From Diphasiastrum complanatum (Eukaryota; Streptophyta; Lycopodiopsida; Lycopodiales; Lycopodiaceae), in contig CM055107.1 in assembly GCA_029204225.1 (NCBI GenBank), positions 51,353,227 to 51,417,226 on the forward strand: a stretch of DNA of 64,000 bases, read 5' to 3'. Below are positions 11,755 to 26,300 of this stretch, one piece after another. The notes below the pieces were generated by a model. It ran no database searches, was not told where the DNA came from, and saw only the letters and a program-made list of their open reading frames with translations. How positions within the stretch are numbered: position 1 is the first letter of the stretch; each line of letters opens with the position of its first letter. The position numbers and the translations under genes were made by a program.

Positions 11755-12825
11755 TCTGAATCCATGAATGCTTTGACCTTTAAACTTAGTTTTGCATAGA
11801 ACTTTCTGTGTGCATCCAAGCTTAATGCTTTAGTAAAACTATCTGCTGAAATATCTTGCGTTCGACAGTACTGCAATCTAACCTTTTTGTCGAGAACTTT
11901 GCTTCTGACATAGTGATACTTGAGTTCAATGTGCTTACTCCTAGAATGAAATCTAGGGTTGGCTGACAAGGCAATGGCACTTTGATTATCACAAAATAGT
12001 AATGTCGGAACATATTGATTCAGACTGATATCTGAAAGTAAGTTTCTCAAACAAATTGCTTCCTTTGTAGCTTGTGAGGCTGCGATATACTCTGATTTTG
12101 TAGAAGATAGAGTTATCGAAGATTGCTTTCGACTGTTCTAGGAAATAGGACCATTGTTGAGAAAGAATGTAAATCTAGAAGTGAATTTACGAGTGTCTAC
12201 ATCTCCTGCCCAACTTGCATCTGTGAAACCAATGAGAAAATTGAGTTTGTCGTTGTCGACTGCTCTACAACAAATGCAAAAGTCCAAAGTAGCTCAAAGA
12301 TATCTCATGACTCTGATAAGAGCATTCCAATGTGTCATACCAGGGTTAGTCATATACTGACTTAGAGAGCTGACTGCAAAAGCTATGTCTGGTCTGTTAC
12401 CGATCATTGCGTACATAAGAGATCCTATTATTGACAAATGATAAGGATACTCACGCATCTGCTCCTTCTCTTCGATTGTTTGCAAACACTGGTCCTTTGA
12501 CAATTTGAGACCTGGTTCCATTGGTGAGAGAGCTAACTTGCAATTAATTAGATTATATCTGACTAACATATTGTAGATGTACCTCTGTTGAGTAATGTAG
12601 ATCAACTTTCGATTTCTGTCTCTGTGGATCTGAATACCAAGGCAGAAATGAGTTTCGTCTAGATCGGTCATGTTGAATTCAGAAGATAGCATTGTCTTGT
12701 CTTCTTTTATCAGATCGATACTGTTTTTGAAGAGCAATGTGTCGTCCACGTATAAAGTGATAATGATAAAAGACTGCTGCACTGTCTTGAAGTAAACATT
12801 CGAATCTGAAGACTAGTTTGGAAAC
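11750..12825 (-). pseudogene. Ty1/copia RT C-terminus and RNase H (element A, right)
   Basis: The minus-strand 12294-12782 frame carries LYVDDTLLFKNSIDLIKED, THFCLGIQIHRDRNRKLIYI and SIIGSLMYAMIGNRPDIAFA. After a break, 11751-12050 gives the RNase H end: LLFCDNQSAIALSANP, HSRSKHIELKYHYVRSKV and DISADSFTKALS. Frameshifts near 12100-12290 separate the two. The first 326 bp (12500-12825) repeat 3265-3590 almost exactly. Similarity stops at 12825, where unrelated AT-rich sequence begins. Confidence 0.85.
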
Positions 12826-13500
12826 GAGAAATCCACCCTCCAAAATTCATTAAAATTGGTCAATTTTTGCCAATATTTGACTTTTTACAAACCCAATTGT
12901 TGGAATTCTTGGCTCTAACTTCTAGGACAACTTTTAAAAAACTATGATTCATCTTTTCCCAGCTTTAATTGGTGTTCTACAACCTCCTACCATCCAATTT
13001 CATTAAAGAACAAGCAAAAATCATGGATTTTGGCCATTTCTAAGTTTTATCACCATGACAAATTGGAAATTAATGGCAAGAACATTTTTCTCTAACACAT
13101 GCAATCCTATTTACAGAATTATAACCATCTTATTGATCTGAGCTTGCTGGATTTTGGTTCTTACTATTATTTCTGTGCCAAAAAGCATGAAAAACAAGCC
13201 AATTTTGGTCACAAAATGGCCTAGAATCCTAAATCATGGAAAGATTCAACATGCAACATGAATTTCAGCTTCTATAATGTAAATACACTTGTTGGAAATT
13301 TCAGATCCACAATTAGTTCTGAGTTATACATGCTAAAGTTCGAAAAAGGCAATCAAAATTGATTTCCTAGCACAATTTTTCATAAACTATAATGAAATTG
13401 AGAGAGATATGGATCAATCAAATTGAAATTGGGAAGATACACCAACTTGCAAACTTGCTCCTCTTCTTGGATGAGAATACTAGTTGATCTCCACCAAGTT
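12826..13500 (-). other. AT-rich leader sequence of element B
   Basis: This lies between the copia RT piece and the inverted LTR copy. Because it follows the primer-binding site on the minus strand, it is probably the original 5' leader of element B, which the left copy has lost. No coding similarity is seen. Confidence 0.45.
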
Positions 13501-14920
13501 CCAATGAAAAGCACCACCTTTCCAAGCTTGTAAGCCCTGCTCTGATACCACTATAAGGGAAGCTCTTTAGATCCCGCTTACACATCACAAACACAATGGA
13601 TAACACACTATGGAGAAATCACTCAACCAAGTAGAAGCATCCAATCAACTCTAGAAGCCTCAACCCCAGACCAAGGAACAAGAAGCATGAATATAGAGTG
13701 AGAGTCTGGCAATGAATCAATGACCACAATGAGGAGTAGGGCGAGTTTGGCCTCCATATATAGAGCCAAAAACATCTTGGGCACATAGCCATGCATAGCC
13801 CTAAGTTTCCTATATATAGATTCACCTAGAATAGAATCTTAAGCATGGACCAACTATTCATAGAATTGCTATTGATAACTCTACACATGCATACACTGTC
13901 TCATACCTTGTCTAAACTCCATTTAGTATGTGCTGGGCCTCACAAAGATAGTAGTTACTTTCGGGTCACGTCCAGTATGATGTGGCATAACGAACAGCTT
14001 GTTTCACTGGAGTACCGTGTATCCAAGACTTGGAATATACTGAATCCTATGTACTGGTCACGGACATGACACAAAGCTTGCACATGATTGTCGTTAGCTC
14101 TATATCGCTACCACTGCTATTTTCTATCATGAGGGCATTACCTTTATTGAGGAATTCTCCAGAAGAACAGCTGTTTACTTCATCAAACAGAAATAAGAAG
14201 CTTTCATTAAATTCAGACAATTCAAAAAGCATGCAGAAAATCAAACTAGTAAACAAATTAAAACACTGAGGTCCGACAACGGGGGAGAATATATCTCCAC
14301 CGAATTCAAGGAGTACTATCTCAACAACGACATTGAGCAACAATACATTACCTCTTATTCGCCTTAGTCAAATGGTCTTGCTGAGAGAAAGAACAGAACC
14401 TTAGTCGAATCGGCAAAGTGCATGTTATCTACACTACTTCAGATCAAGCCTACAAGTTGTTCGATCCCATCGAGTCGAAGATATTCGTTAGCTAGGATGT
14501 CATCTTCATCGAAGATCAGTTTATTGACCTCAAGGGAAAAGGCAAAGCCCATATAGTCGACTCTTTGGTCTCGTTCGACATATTGAACTTCGATGTTCTT
14601 CAGTCGACTATTCCTATTAAAGGTCTAAGCTTATCCACTTTCGACAAACAACATATCAACGACGAATCTGAAGATGATGATGTTGCAATTTAGCAACTAC
14701 AGTATGATGAAAATGATCAACTTCCTCTATTTCCCAGAAGATCATCAAGAGGTAGCAAACCACCTATCAGGTATATCGACGAGTCTGCAGCCTATCTTGT
14801 TCACGAATCGACAACTATCGAAGAGGCACTCAGTCAGCCTGATTTAGATATCTGGAAAGAAGCTCTGGATAAAGAGTATTCATCTCTTATCAAGAACCAG
14901 ACATGGACGATTGTCGAATT
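13501..14920 (-). repeat. 1,420-bp inverted repeat, right copy
   Basis: Reverse complement of 4072-5491. It contains the element B primer-binding site (near 13539-13550) and LTR (about 13552-14071) on the minus strand. It also contains copia A integrase on the plus strand, from about 14072 with TLRSDNGGEY and NGLAERKNRTL to NQTWTIVEL at 14919. The integrase carries the same stop as the left copy. Confidence 0.85.
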
Positions 14921-15583
14921 AAGGGGATCATTCTGGATCCAATATATAAGCATGGAACTGGGATGGTCCGACAATTAGTTTTCTGAGCTTTGTCCCATAT
15001 TCTTTTCCATTATTCCGGCGTTTATCCTTCGAACCCCAATGACTTACACCTTTGACTAGAGCGCAACGGCAGTGGCCTTCTCTTTCAAAAAATGATTAAA
15101 GCAAAGCAATTAATTGCTTGGGAAGCAATTAATTGCGATCCCACCAGCAATGCCAATTATTTACTTTTTCACTACATAAGATACTATATACTTATTTCTC
15201 AATTTTCTATTTTAATCAAACAATCATTCCGAGGGCGTCTTGGAGGCACCAAATCCTGGCCAGCCAGTCTATAGCAGGCCATTTCTCTTTTAGTTCCTCC
15301 TTGCTATACGCAGCTAGCCCTTTATTCTCATTCACAAAGGCCGATTACCTTCCCAGCAAGTTATCAGACCTGTAAATTGATGGGTAGAGGCTTATGTTTC
15401 AATTTTTTCAAAGAGGAAATTAAAAACTGACTCAAGATTTAATCAATGAAAACCAATTACCATGGGCAGAAAGCCTTCTATATATTTAAGCCATGGGTTA
15501 AAACCATAAGGCTCTTCAATGAGTCCATGTGATAATATATTCCTTTGTGAAATAGGAACAACATGCACACTGTAAAAGTAAGT
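14921..15583 (-). other. 3' flank of the folate-ligase-like gene
   Basis: Sequence between the copia fragment and the stop codon of the minus-strand gene. It probably includes that gene's 3' UTR. Nothing else is recognised. Confidence 0.4.
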
Positions 15584-16032
15584 TTATCGCCGTCGTCTAT
15601 GAGATTGTCGCTCACTGGCTTTATCAATTTGGCAGCATATGTTTCGACCTCTAATTTCTGTCTTATCTATGAGCGAGATTAACTTATTGATATCTTCTCC
15701 TCCAGGTAGATAAACCCTTGCCATTGCTGGAATGGGTCCACTTTCTGGAAATACATCTATCTTTACAGCTGTGATTCCTAGCTTGTCTAGATGGGCATGA
15801 AGTTCTTCCGGAGTCACCAACTCATCAAAGGACCAGATTACAAGGCCTGGATTTGTAGTCCCTGAATTCTCAGCATATGGCTTCAACACCTTTCTTTCAG
15901 GAAGAGGAGGCAGTGGCTCGTCTGCCCCAATACAAATCTCTTCTCCTGTTTCCTTCTCAATTTGCTTCTTGAGTTCTTGCAGAACCTTGATTTGTGACAA
16001 CTTCTGAGGAGACAACTTGTCCCAATATATGC
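15584..16032 (-). CDS. Exon 6 of the cyclo-ligase-like gene
   Basis: Last coding exon (148 aa and TAA at 15584-15586). It opens with [20 protein letters not shown], typical of the family after the PKPEG turn. It then carries a linker ([18 protein letters not shown]) and a C-terminal domain from [18 protein letters not shown] to GRNICCQID. That domain has the alternating pattern of an RRM-like fold but weak RNP motifs. A basic RQSHRRRR tail ends the protein. Confidence 0.85.
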
Positions 16033-19000
16033 CTACATGACACAGCACAAGAAAAGTCATGCCCTTAGACCAGATGCAGGGTAACTTATCGAGCTGCCAC
16101 CAGTTAACTTGAACTTAGCCACCAGAATATCCAAAGAAGGTGAGTTTAGCAGCGGATTACTTACTACCTTCAGGCTTGGGAATGCTCGTATGTGTTTGAA
16201 TAATTTGAGTCGGAGTGCAAATCACATCAACAGGAACATCGTGGACGAATAACTTCTCAACAGGAATATCACTGACGAGCTGCTTGTCATGCACTGCAGC
16301 AAAATACAACCAACATATAGTGAAACAAGACCAGAAGTGACACAAGATAAATAACAATCAAAGTACAGCCAGAAAGCACTTATTACAATTTGATTTGCTA
16401 CCTGATGTAACAATCAGGGTAAAGTCATCAATAGCCCCCATATGACGAAGCATCCCATACTCTAGCTCTGCAAAACCCTGAAGTCAGGCAATGCACGTAA
16501 GAATTAACCCAATTCGGCCTAGCTTTACGCATCATCAAGATTCAAATTTCAATAGGCAGCTATAGTGGATTTCAATCTCACTTCAACCTGTCAAGATTAG
16601 GCATTTGATCTTTCATGATTTCAGTACAGAATAGCTACCACAGAGATCAATGCCTCAAATAGAACAAACACGCCTGACCAATGAAGTTGATATTTTGCAG
16701 ACAGTAGATAATAGCTGCACAGCATATACTCCCTATGCTTCACAAAAACCAATATGCATGATTGTCACAATATCAGATAGACTTGTTAGTCACTGGACAC
16801 ATAACTTCTAAGGGGCCATTCTAGCATGACCGGACAATACAAAGAGCACTTGTGTCATCTTGGAGACTCATAAGAGCTAGCAATTTATAATAGCTTGTCA
16901 TCCTGGCCAAGCCTTCACATGGTTCATTGGACGCTCACAAAGCAGTGGACCAATGTGTTAGACTACTTTCCATCACCTTCTTTTGTGTCTTACGTTTAGT
17001 TTCTGCACTATTATTATGTCAATCACTTCTTTGTCATCTTGGTTTTATCTCCTCGCTGGAAACTTGATTGGATAGTTTGCTGTCCACTTTTTCACAAGTT
17101 AAAGCGAAAATAAATCACCTGTACATCTGTCCACTGGGGCCTACTATGATTTTCGGTTCTCCAGATAGCTTGAACAATCCCTCATATAACGGTAAAAGAA
17201 ACCGTTTCAAAAGGTAAAGGAATGTTTCTACAAGGAGTTCTTTTGAGCTTAATAATAGTTTTAGGCCAGCTAGTCATGTTAACAAAAGGTATGCCTCATA
17301 AAGTGCCTACTTCTCTCGAATTTCTGATTCTCCTGAAAAAAAAATTGCTTGAGATGGCAAAAAAAAAATGTGATACATGTGATGGATTGGGCTAAGATGC
17401 ATGTTGATCATAATCACACACCAAGGGAGTTCTACAAGAGCGATACGGTGTTTCTCTATATTTTGAAGAATTCCACTTCTTTGAAAATAGGGAAGTCTTA
17501 TGAATTATCTCCAACATAGTGTGAACCTTGAAAAATTATTAAAATGATAAATAAGGCTGCTTATGAATGAGCATTGCATCAGGATTGTCAAGTTCAAAAA
17601 AGTCTTTTGTGTTATCAATTGTGAAATTGGCTGGTAAATTCATAGTACAAGGTCACTAGTTTGAAAGTGACATGCTTGTAATAAATTAGTGGAAAACTTG
17701 GTATAAAAGCGTCTGCTAGACTGGATTTCTGAAAAGTAGGAGTGATACATGAGGGCATATTGTTAGCAGTTTTAGCAACTTCTAATCTTCATGCATAGGT
17801 GTTAGGCTACTACCAAGTGGCATAAGTGGCATGGCTAGAGGCTGAATCACATGTGTGTGATGATCTGTCGATTTAGGATGTGGCAGGGTTTAGGGGTGAT
17901 GAGAATTGGAGAGGCATTCCCACTCAATTCCTATATAGCAAATGGTTGTGTGGAGACTAGCAGCACACTCTCCTCTATGTAATTATGATGTACTTTACAA
18001 AGAGATAAATAAAGTGCAAAACTTTCATCTTCTTGTGTTCTATTTGAGTTTTCTATGATAGAACCAAGGTAGACTTAAATGACAATCAATACAAGAACTA
18101 GACGCATTGACTAAGTAAAGGTCTATAGTTTTGAGATGATTAAACAAATCTCACATACACATAAATGCACAATTTATGTACCCAAAGTTTAGACAAAAGT
18201 TTTTGCATCGCAGGCATATTGCATTTTTAACTCGCTAATTAACACAGTAATCCCAGACATTGTCACTCTTCATCGCATTAGGCTACCTCTCCTTTTCCCA
18301 AGCGAGCCCCGGTTGTGGGATCAACAGCAACAGACCCAACCACCAACAAATCAACTTTAAATTTTGCATTGATGCCTACTGGCTTGCCATATTTTGTCAC
18401 TCCAGCCATTGTAGATGCCTCATGATATAACTTTGGATTAAGCGTATGTGGTTCCAAAAACGAGAAAAATCCAGTTCGAAGTCGTGGTTGTGGAGTCACC
18501 AATTTTTTACCACCTGATGGCACAAAATACAAAAAAAAGTTTCCACATAACCTCTGTAAATTGTTGAGATCGCCCAAGTATTAACAATTGATTCCCAAAA
18601 AAATCCACAAGATTTAACGAAGCAGTGATACAGGCTAGAAAAAACTACTAATTTTCCTTATACATAGGATAGGTGGCTGTTACTTAAAAAACCAATATGC
18701 ATCCTACATCTTTTTGGAACACAACTAGCCATTTTAAGGTAACAATATATGCATGTATTTCACTTGTTGTTAGCCTAACCTAGATTAATTTGGAAATAAG
18801 AGCCAATCTACGTCATAGAATCTGAGAACCGTGTACGGTTCACCACGGTTCTCAGAACCGTACGGTTCACAAAAAATTTAAGGGTGAACCGTACTAATTA
18901 ATTAATTAATTTTTTTCTTTTTTTTTTTGTTCCCACCCCCAAAAAAAGCCCAAAAATATGCAAAACAAAGGCCAAAAAAAACCAGAATTGTGGAGTTTAA

Positions 19001-20315
19001 TTATTTTTTTGGGGAGGACCATAGCATATATTTAATTGATTAATTAATGGCTGTTTTTTTTACTTCCCACCCCCAAAAACAGCCCCAAAAAAAAGCCAAA
19101 AAAAGGCCAAAACACCTGAATTGTTAAGAGAGAGAGGGAGACAGAGAGAGGGGGAGGTAATCATAGTAAACCAATTCTTACGGTGTACACATCAATTAGC
19201 CATCCATCATGGAAAACAAGTGAGATGCTCTATATATAATCTCATCATATAGAGCCCGCCACATACGGCTGAGGTCTGACCTCAATGAAACACAATATGA
19301 ATGGAACATAAATGAACAACATGACAACATCTAAAACATGTCCTCAAGATGCCTGTGTGGCATCTGGATCATCAGAATCATCTGACTCAACCTCCTCTAT
19401 AACAGCCTGACTAAAGTCATGTAATACCTCTCCCTCAATCTGTGACCCGACAAAGTGATGCGAGATGCACCTTTGCCAGAGCCCGGCGGCCTCCCTCTCG
19501 GTCTACATGCCTCTGTCGACTAGAACATCTGCCTCTCTGGGAAGACCCCCTGCCAGATCCTGGAGGCCTTCCTGGACGCCTCCAAGCTGGTGTTGTGGAA
19601 ACAAATGTAGTAGGAGGTACCGTTGATGCAGGAATGGGGCACGAGATGCAGGCACCCTAAATGTAGGCGGAGTGTATGAATACGGCTATACTGCAGGCGT
19701 GGAGCATTACGAGTGGCAGTCATATGTGTAGCAGCTGATGGTGCTGGATGTGGCTGAATACGTGCATGTGGTGAGACCCACCCCAGATCATCAAAGTCAT
19801 CCTCACCCTGACCATACCAAAGGAGGTTTGACATGGTCCTCTGGCGAACACGGCGGGTCCGATCTGCATCATCATCATGAACATCTGCAGGGGCCCGTGA
19901 ATTCTGCACACCATCAATCCCTCCCACTGTGACACAAGCATCTCCACCCTCTGTTGTATCCCCTGCATAAGCGTCCCATGCCATATGGTCAACATCCCCA
20001 ACATGTGCTGCATCCACTGTCTCTCTCCCATGCTGTATATCCTCTGCTAGTGGATCAGGCCGATACACATCCTGCTCTGGTAGATCTGGCTCATACATCC
20101 CTGCCATCATCCTCTGTAATCTCTTATCCTCCAGGCCATAGTCTAGGTCTGCCGCAAGCTATGCCTCAAGCTTTGCCTCAGCCATAGTCTCCAACCCGGG
20201 AGCAGGAATACCCAAATCATCCTCCTCATCAGCACCCATGCCCATATTTGTCCCCTGGCCAGCACCTGTATCATGATCATGACCCACTCTGTCCATCAAC
20301 AACCGTCTAACCCGC

Positions 20316-20395
<80 letters not shown>

Positions 20396-23300
20396 ACAAC
20401 GTCGGCTGCAACATCACCCATCGGCATGGGTCTGGTGGAATCAATGGGATCATCAATGCGTAGTAAACAATTCGAGGGTAACACCTCTAGAGGGTCCACA
20501 ATAGATGCAAGTTTGTCACCCAACCTTAGTCGTGCCATCTGTTCAATAGTAAGGCGATCGCGCCTTTTCGTGTGAATCCCAGTTGCGCTCGCATACACTG
20601 GAGGAACAATCCTATTGACAATCATAAAATTTAAAAAAGTGTATTAGTTGATTATCCATTTAAAATCCATCTTTAATCACATAAAACTTGGTGGGTAAAG
20701 AAATACCTGTGATAGCACTCACAAGGCCAGCTTTTGTAGAACTGGGCATGCAGAACCATAAAGGTTCCACCAAGTCACCGCCTTCTCCTGCTGCTTGTTG
20801 GGATTCAGCGCCGCATGATGCCAAAAAAAAAAAACACACCAACCTGCCTCTTGAAGGCAATGTACTATGTCTCAACAGCATCTATGTCAGTGAAGTGTCT
20901 AGAGGCTCCATTCAAGTATATCAACCAATCCAAACCTAGCTCCATGTCTGATGCATGACGCTCAGATAGCCACATGGGATGCAACAGGTGGGCAACAACA
21001 TGAATTGGCCTATGGAACTGTAATAGATCCTAACACCACAGTAGGGCAAACACTAACTGATCCACCCAACCTTGCCTACTCCCTGATATAGAGTAAGCCC
21101 CTCCTAGCCCAGTGTGAGGACTGGTAGCATGCTACTGCCAAGTGTTGGCCACGTGGCACTGACATGGCCGACTGCACGTCGGGACCCAACTGGGGGCCCT
21201 ATCCTGCTGACAGGGTCCCTAGGCTGTGTTAGGCCCGCCATGGCTATGGACCGTGCTGGGGCACACTACTCACACTGTCTTGCCCTGTTGGTCATGTACA
21301 TTGGACACGACCCTGACTGTGGTATCTGACCTATCTATGTTCTCTAGGGTTCGGCTCTGGTTACGAGCTCGTAACACTCCCTCCCCCTTAAGAACCGTCT
21401 TGGTCCTCTAAGACAAAGTCTGGAAAAATCTTGCGAAGGACGCTGCCTCTTTCCCAAGTGGCATTCTCAACAGGCTGATCATTCCACTTAACTAGATATT
21501 CTCGGTATAGAGTATGACGAGTCTGCGTCTCTCTACTATCAAGAATCTCCTCTGGTTCATGTGGAGGTTGTTGAGGATCCAATGGGAGAACTAGAACATT
21601 GTCCCCTACAAGATTGTCTGATCTGGTTAAGGCTTTTCGTAACTGACTTACATGAAAGACTGGAAAAACCTTACTGTTGTGTGGGAGTTCAAGTTCATAG
21701 GTGACCTCGCCTAGTCTCCTACTAATGGTAAAGGAACCACAATACCTTGGAGACAACTTAGCACACACTCCTGATTTGAGGGTTTTAGAGTCAACTGGGA
21801 CTCTCAAGTAGACTTTCTCACCAGTGGAGAACTGCACATCCCGTCTGTGTGGATCTGCATAATGCCTGGCTCGATCCTGGGACTTTCTCATGCTACGCTT
21901 AGCATGTTCTATCATCTGCTTTAGGTCCTCTAAAAAGTTTCTGACTGCTTCAACTTTTTCTTGTTTAAACCCTACAGTTGTGGGTGAGCGTGGCTGAAAA
22001 CCGTACATCAGCATAAATCGGCTGTATCCCGTAGCTGAATGTTTGGTACTGTTGTAAGCAAACTCTAATATCGAGAGATACTCCTCCCAATTAGTCTGCT
22101 TCTTGCTGAAGTATGCTCGAACCATATCCTCCAGCACTTGATTTACCCTTTCTGTTTGACCGTCCGTCTGTGGATGGTCGGTGGTACTCATATTAAGTTT
22201 AGTATGGAGATGATGGAATACTGCCCTCCAAAAATTTCCAGTAAACTTACTATCCCGGTCGCTGACTATGCCGGAAGGTAGACCGTATAATTTAAATAGC
22301 CCGTCTACAAACAACCTCTCTAACTCTGGAGCTCTAACGGTTATTTTGGTCGGAATGAAATGAGCCATTTTGGTCAGACGGTCAACTGTGACCCATATAG
22401 CGTCAATACCCTTTTGGGTTTTAGGCAGGCCTACTATAAAATCCATGGAGATACTCTCCCATTTACCAGCTGGTATTTCTAAGGGCTGCAACAACCCTCC
22501 TGCCTTTAAACGCTCTACTTTATTTACTTGACATTTCTGGCAACTGGTTACATACTGGTGGACGTCCTTTTTCATACTGGGCCAAAAAAATTGCCTACGA
22601 AGAAGCTCATAGGTCTTCTGTATGCCTGGGTGTCCCGCGCTAGGATTGTCATGACATTCATATAGGACCTGCTGCCTATAATCCTCTGAATTGGGGACAC
22701 ATACTCTATCTCTATAGAGCAAGTACTCATCCTGAATGGAATACTGTTTCCATTTGAATCCTTGAGTCAACTGACCCTCAACCACTGGGGTTTGCTTGGG
22801 TAATACAGGCTCAGAATCCTCAACGTCATCTGACGACGCATACTCGGACTCCTCATCATCCTCAACGGAAGCTGCCGTATTCTTGGATGAACTGGCACCA
22901 GCCCCGGGAACTGGTTCTGGAGTCTGTAACTGTCTGTTCTGGACTGAGTTCCAGATAGTAGAGAAGAATGCATCATGCTGGCATTTCCCTTTCAAGGACT
23001 CGAGTAACTCATTACGAATCTGAGTAAAACTCAGCTCGTTTATCATAGGCATTATGCTAAGGGCATCTGCTACTGTATTGAATTTTCCACGTCTATATCT
23101 AATAGACATGTCAAACTCTTACATCAACTCTGTCCAACGAGCTTTCCGACCTCTAAGCTCAGGTTGATTGCAAAGGTATCTGAGACTCTCATGGTCTGTC
23201 AGGACCTCAAAGTTGGCACCATACAAATAATGCCTCCAAGTCTTAAGGGCATGGACTATAGAAAAGAGTTCCTTTTCATAGGCAATATACCTACTCTGAG

Positions 23301-26300
23301 CTGGCTCGAGGTTTTTACTCTCGAACGCAACTGGTCGTCCACCCTGAGTTAGCACAGCACCTACTGCAAAGTCGCTAGCATATGTTTCAATCACAAATGG
23401 CTGATTGGGGTCGACGACTTTTAAAACTGGTGCTGTAGCTAAGGCTGTTTTGAGAGCATCAAAGCTCTCCTGCTGTGCGGACTCCCAAATGAACTCCTTT
23501 CCCATTCCCTTAAGGAGATTTGTCATAGGAACTGCTATCTGAGCATATTCCTTGACAGATCGTCTTTAATATCCCGCCAGACCAAGAAAGATCTGAAGTT
23601 CCAAAATATTCTGAGGTCTCAGCCAACTGAGTATGGCTTTAACCTTATTTGGGTCCATCTTAATCCCATCTGAAGAGATAATGTGACCCAAATATGCTAC
23701 TTCTTCAACAAAGAATTCACACTTGGATTGTTTAGCATAGAGCTTATGCTTTCTGAGCAGTCGAAACACCTTTCTGAGGTGTTTTAGATGCTCCTTCCTC
23801 GTTTTGCTGTAAACGAGGATGTCATCTAAAAATACGACTACAAACTTACCCAAGTATGGTCTGAGGACACTGTTCATCAAGGTCATAAAGGTAGCTGGAG
23901 CATTTGTGAGCCCAAATGGCATCACCTTAAACTCATAATGAGTGTGACGAGTCCTAAAAGCTGTTTTCGAGACATCTTCTGATTTTATACGGACTTGATG
24001 ATATCCCGATCTGAGGTCTATTTTGCTGAAAAACTTAGCCCCGTCGAGTTGATCAAACAACTCGTCTGCCCGAGGCATAGGGTATTTATTCTTAATTGTG
24101 ACTTTATTGAGGGCTCTATAATCTACGCAAAGACGCATAGACCCCTCTTTCTTTTTCACCAATAGGACTGGTGAGGCCCATGGGGACTACTGGTCTGAAT
24201 TTGGCCTTTCCCAAGATAATATGTTAACTGCCTAGTTATTTTTTCATCCTCTGTTCGGCTGACCCGATACGGAGGTTTAGAAACAGGTGCTGTACCTGGT
24301 ACTAGGTTTATTACATGATCTACCTCTCTGCTAGGTGGTAAACCATGTGGCAAATCTTCAGGAAAAACATCTCTAAATTTAGACAATAAAGTTTCTAATT
24401 TACTGATTTTATGCTGAATAGAACTGGAAATAGAAACTTCAGGAATGAACTGAAAGTCACATAAGAATACCTGATGGTCTTCGTCTCTGATTAGCTGACA
24501 GAGCTCTGAACTGCAGACCATAGGGCTATTGGGAACATCATGCTCCCCATGCAACTGGATCTCTCGGCCTTTATGCTGAAAGCTGAGGGTGAATCCTGAT
24601 AGTTTCTGTGGAGGGAAGGTCCTAAACTGTAGAGCCAATCTCTCCCGAGAACAATGTCTGTTTGATCCAGGTGCATTATCTGAAAGTTTATTTAATCTTG
24701 GTACCCCTGAATACCAAGATTTAACTTGCTTACCATAGTTTCCCATATTTTTTTATCTTCACCCTTAGCTAATGAAACTATGTACCTATGCTGACTAGGT
24801 ACTTCTAGTAGTTTAAGCTTTTTAACCAGGGTGTAGTTGATGAAATTATGGGTTGCCCCATCATCAACCATGACTCTTACTGACTGGTTACCAACCTTCC
24901 CATGCATACGTACTAGGTCATGCGGCCCAAAGCTGAAAGGTCTCGCTAGCATTGTAGAGGTCAGCTGGCAATAGTGTTCATGATCTTCATGATACACTTT
25001 GATCTCGGAAGCTGCCGAGTCACTGGGGAAACATACAGTCTGAACAAGATGAACTTGTTTTTTATCTTTCTTACCTTTTTTAGTGAAAGGCCCCTGTCTG
25101 ACTGTGTGTCCCTTGCCCATACACACAAAGCACAAACATTCTTGTTTGGCTTTCTCAAAATCATCTGGTTTTAAGGGCTGTATGAGTGAAGGGCGTTTCC
25201 GAGGAGCTTCACTTTTAAATTTATCTTCTTTCTTTCTTTTTAAAAATTTCTTTTTAAATTGAAAGTCTTTCTGAGGAGGCTGCTCAGAAAGTGGTTGTTG
25301 TCTCGCTTTCTTCCTACCCACTGAATCATCATAGATTTGAGCATATCTGAGAGCTTGCTCAAGGGTAGTAGGCGAGTTTCTCTGGACCTCTACTTTATAT
25401 TCATCTTTGAGGCCACGGACAAATCCCCTAATTTTCTGATAGTCATCCATATTTTTAATCTTTAAAATTGCCTCTCGATACTGCGAGATATATTGGATAA
25501 GGGATTTATCCATTACTGTTGTTTCCCAAGCTTCCCAAGCTCTATCCACTTCTCTGGTAGAAATTCTCTTAGGAAAGCTTCTTCAAAAGCTTTCCATGAC
25601 CGGGGAGTCTGCCCAGTCTCCTGGAGATTTAACCACCACTTATAGGCCATAGGCCCTAAGGAAAGACTAGCCTCAATAGCTTGCAAATGGTCAGGGGTCT
25701 GTTTAAGAGCATGAATGTTCTTCCATTTGCTGAGGAAGGTTTGTAGAATATCTGCATTTCTATCCCTCTCTTCCCCATTAAAAGTAGGAGGTTTTATGTC
25801 TTTAAAAACACTGGGGTGAGACCATAAAGTCTCACCCGAAACTGATGGAAGTGGAGAAGGGGATAACTGAGAAGTGGAGGGAAGGCTTCCTTTCGCGGAA
25901 CTCAAAATCAAGTTTTTGAGTTCAGCGAACGAGTTGTCCACACTGGACTTGAAATTGGCTAATGCCAACTTCAGTTCATCCACTTCTGTAACCAATTGGA
26001 GAAACTGCTCCTTGGTAACCAGTTCGTCGAGTTCTTCGGCGAACTGTTCCTGTTCTTCCACTTCCATGGGTTCCTTCCCTTTTCTGTAAGCCAAGGCTTC
26101 TGTTTCAAGTTCGTCGAAGCCTCTCTCCTGGGGTTGATCAGGTCCTTGAGGACTGGTCATCTTCGGAACTGAAAGACAGCTACCTTAACTTCTGAAGAAT
26201 AAAGTCTAAAAGACCAATTTACAACTGTACAAGGGAAAGGAAAGATGACTTAGCTGTTTCTGAGGACTGTACTTCCAAAGAAAGAATGAAGAGGAACCCT

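Noticed and set aside
20273-20575. Plus-strand Ser-Leu frame across (CT)n
   Set aside because: It is a shadow of the hAT transposase C terminus on the minus strand.
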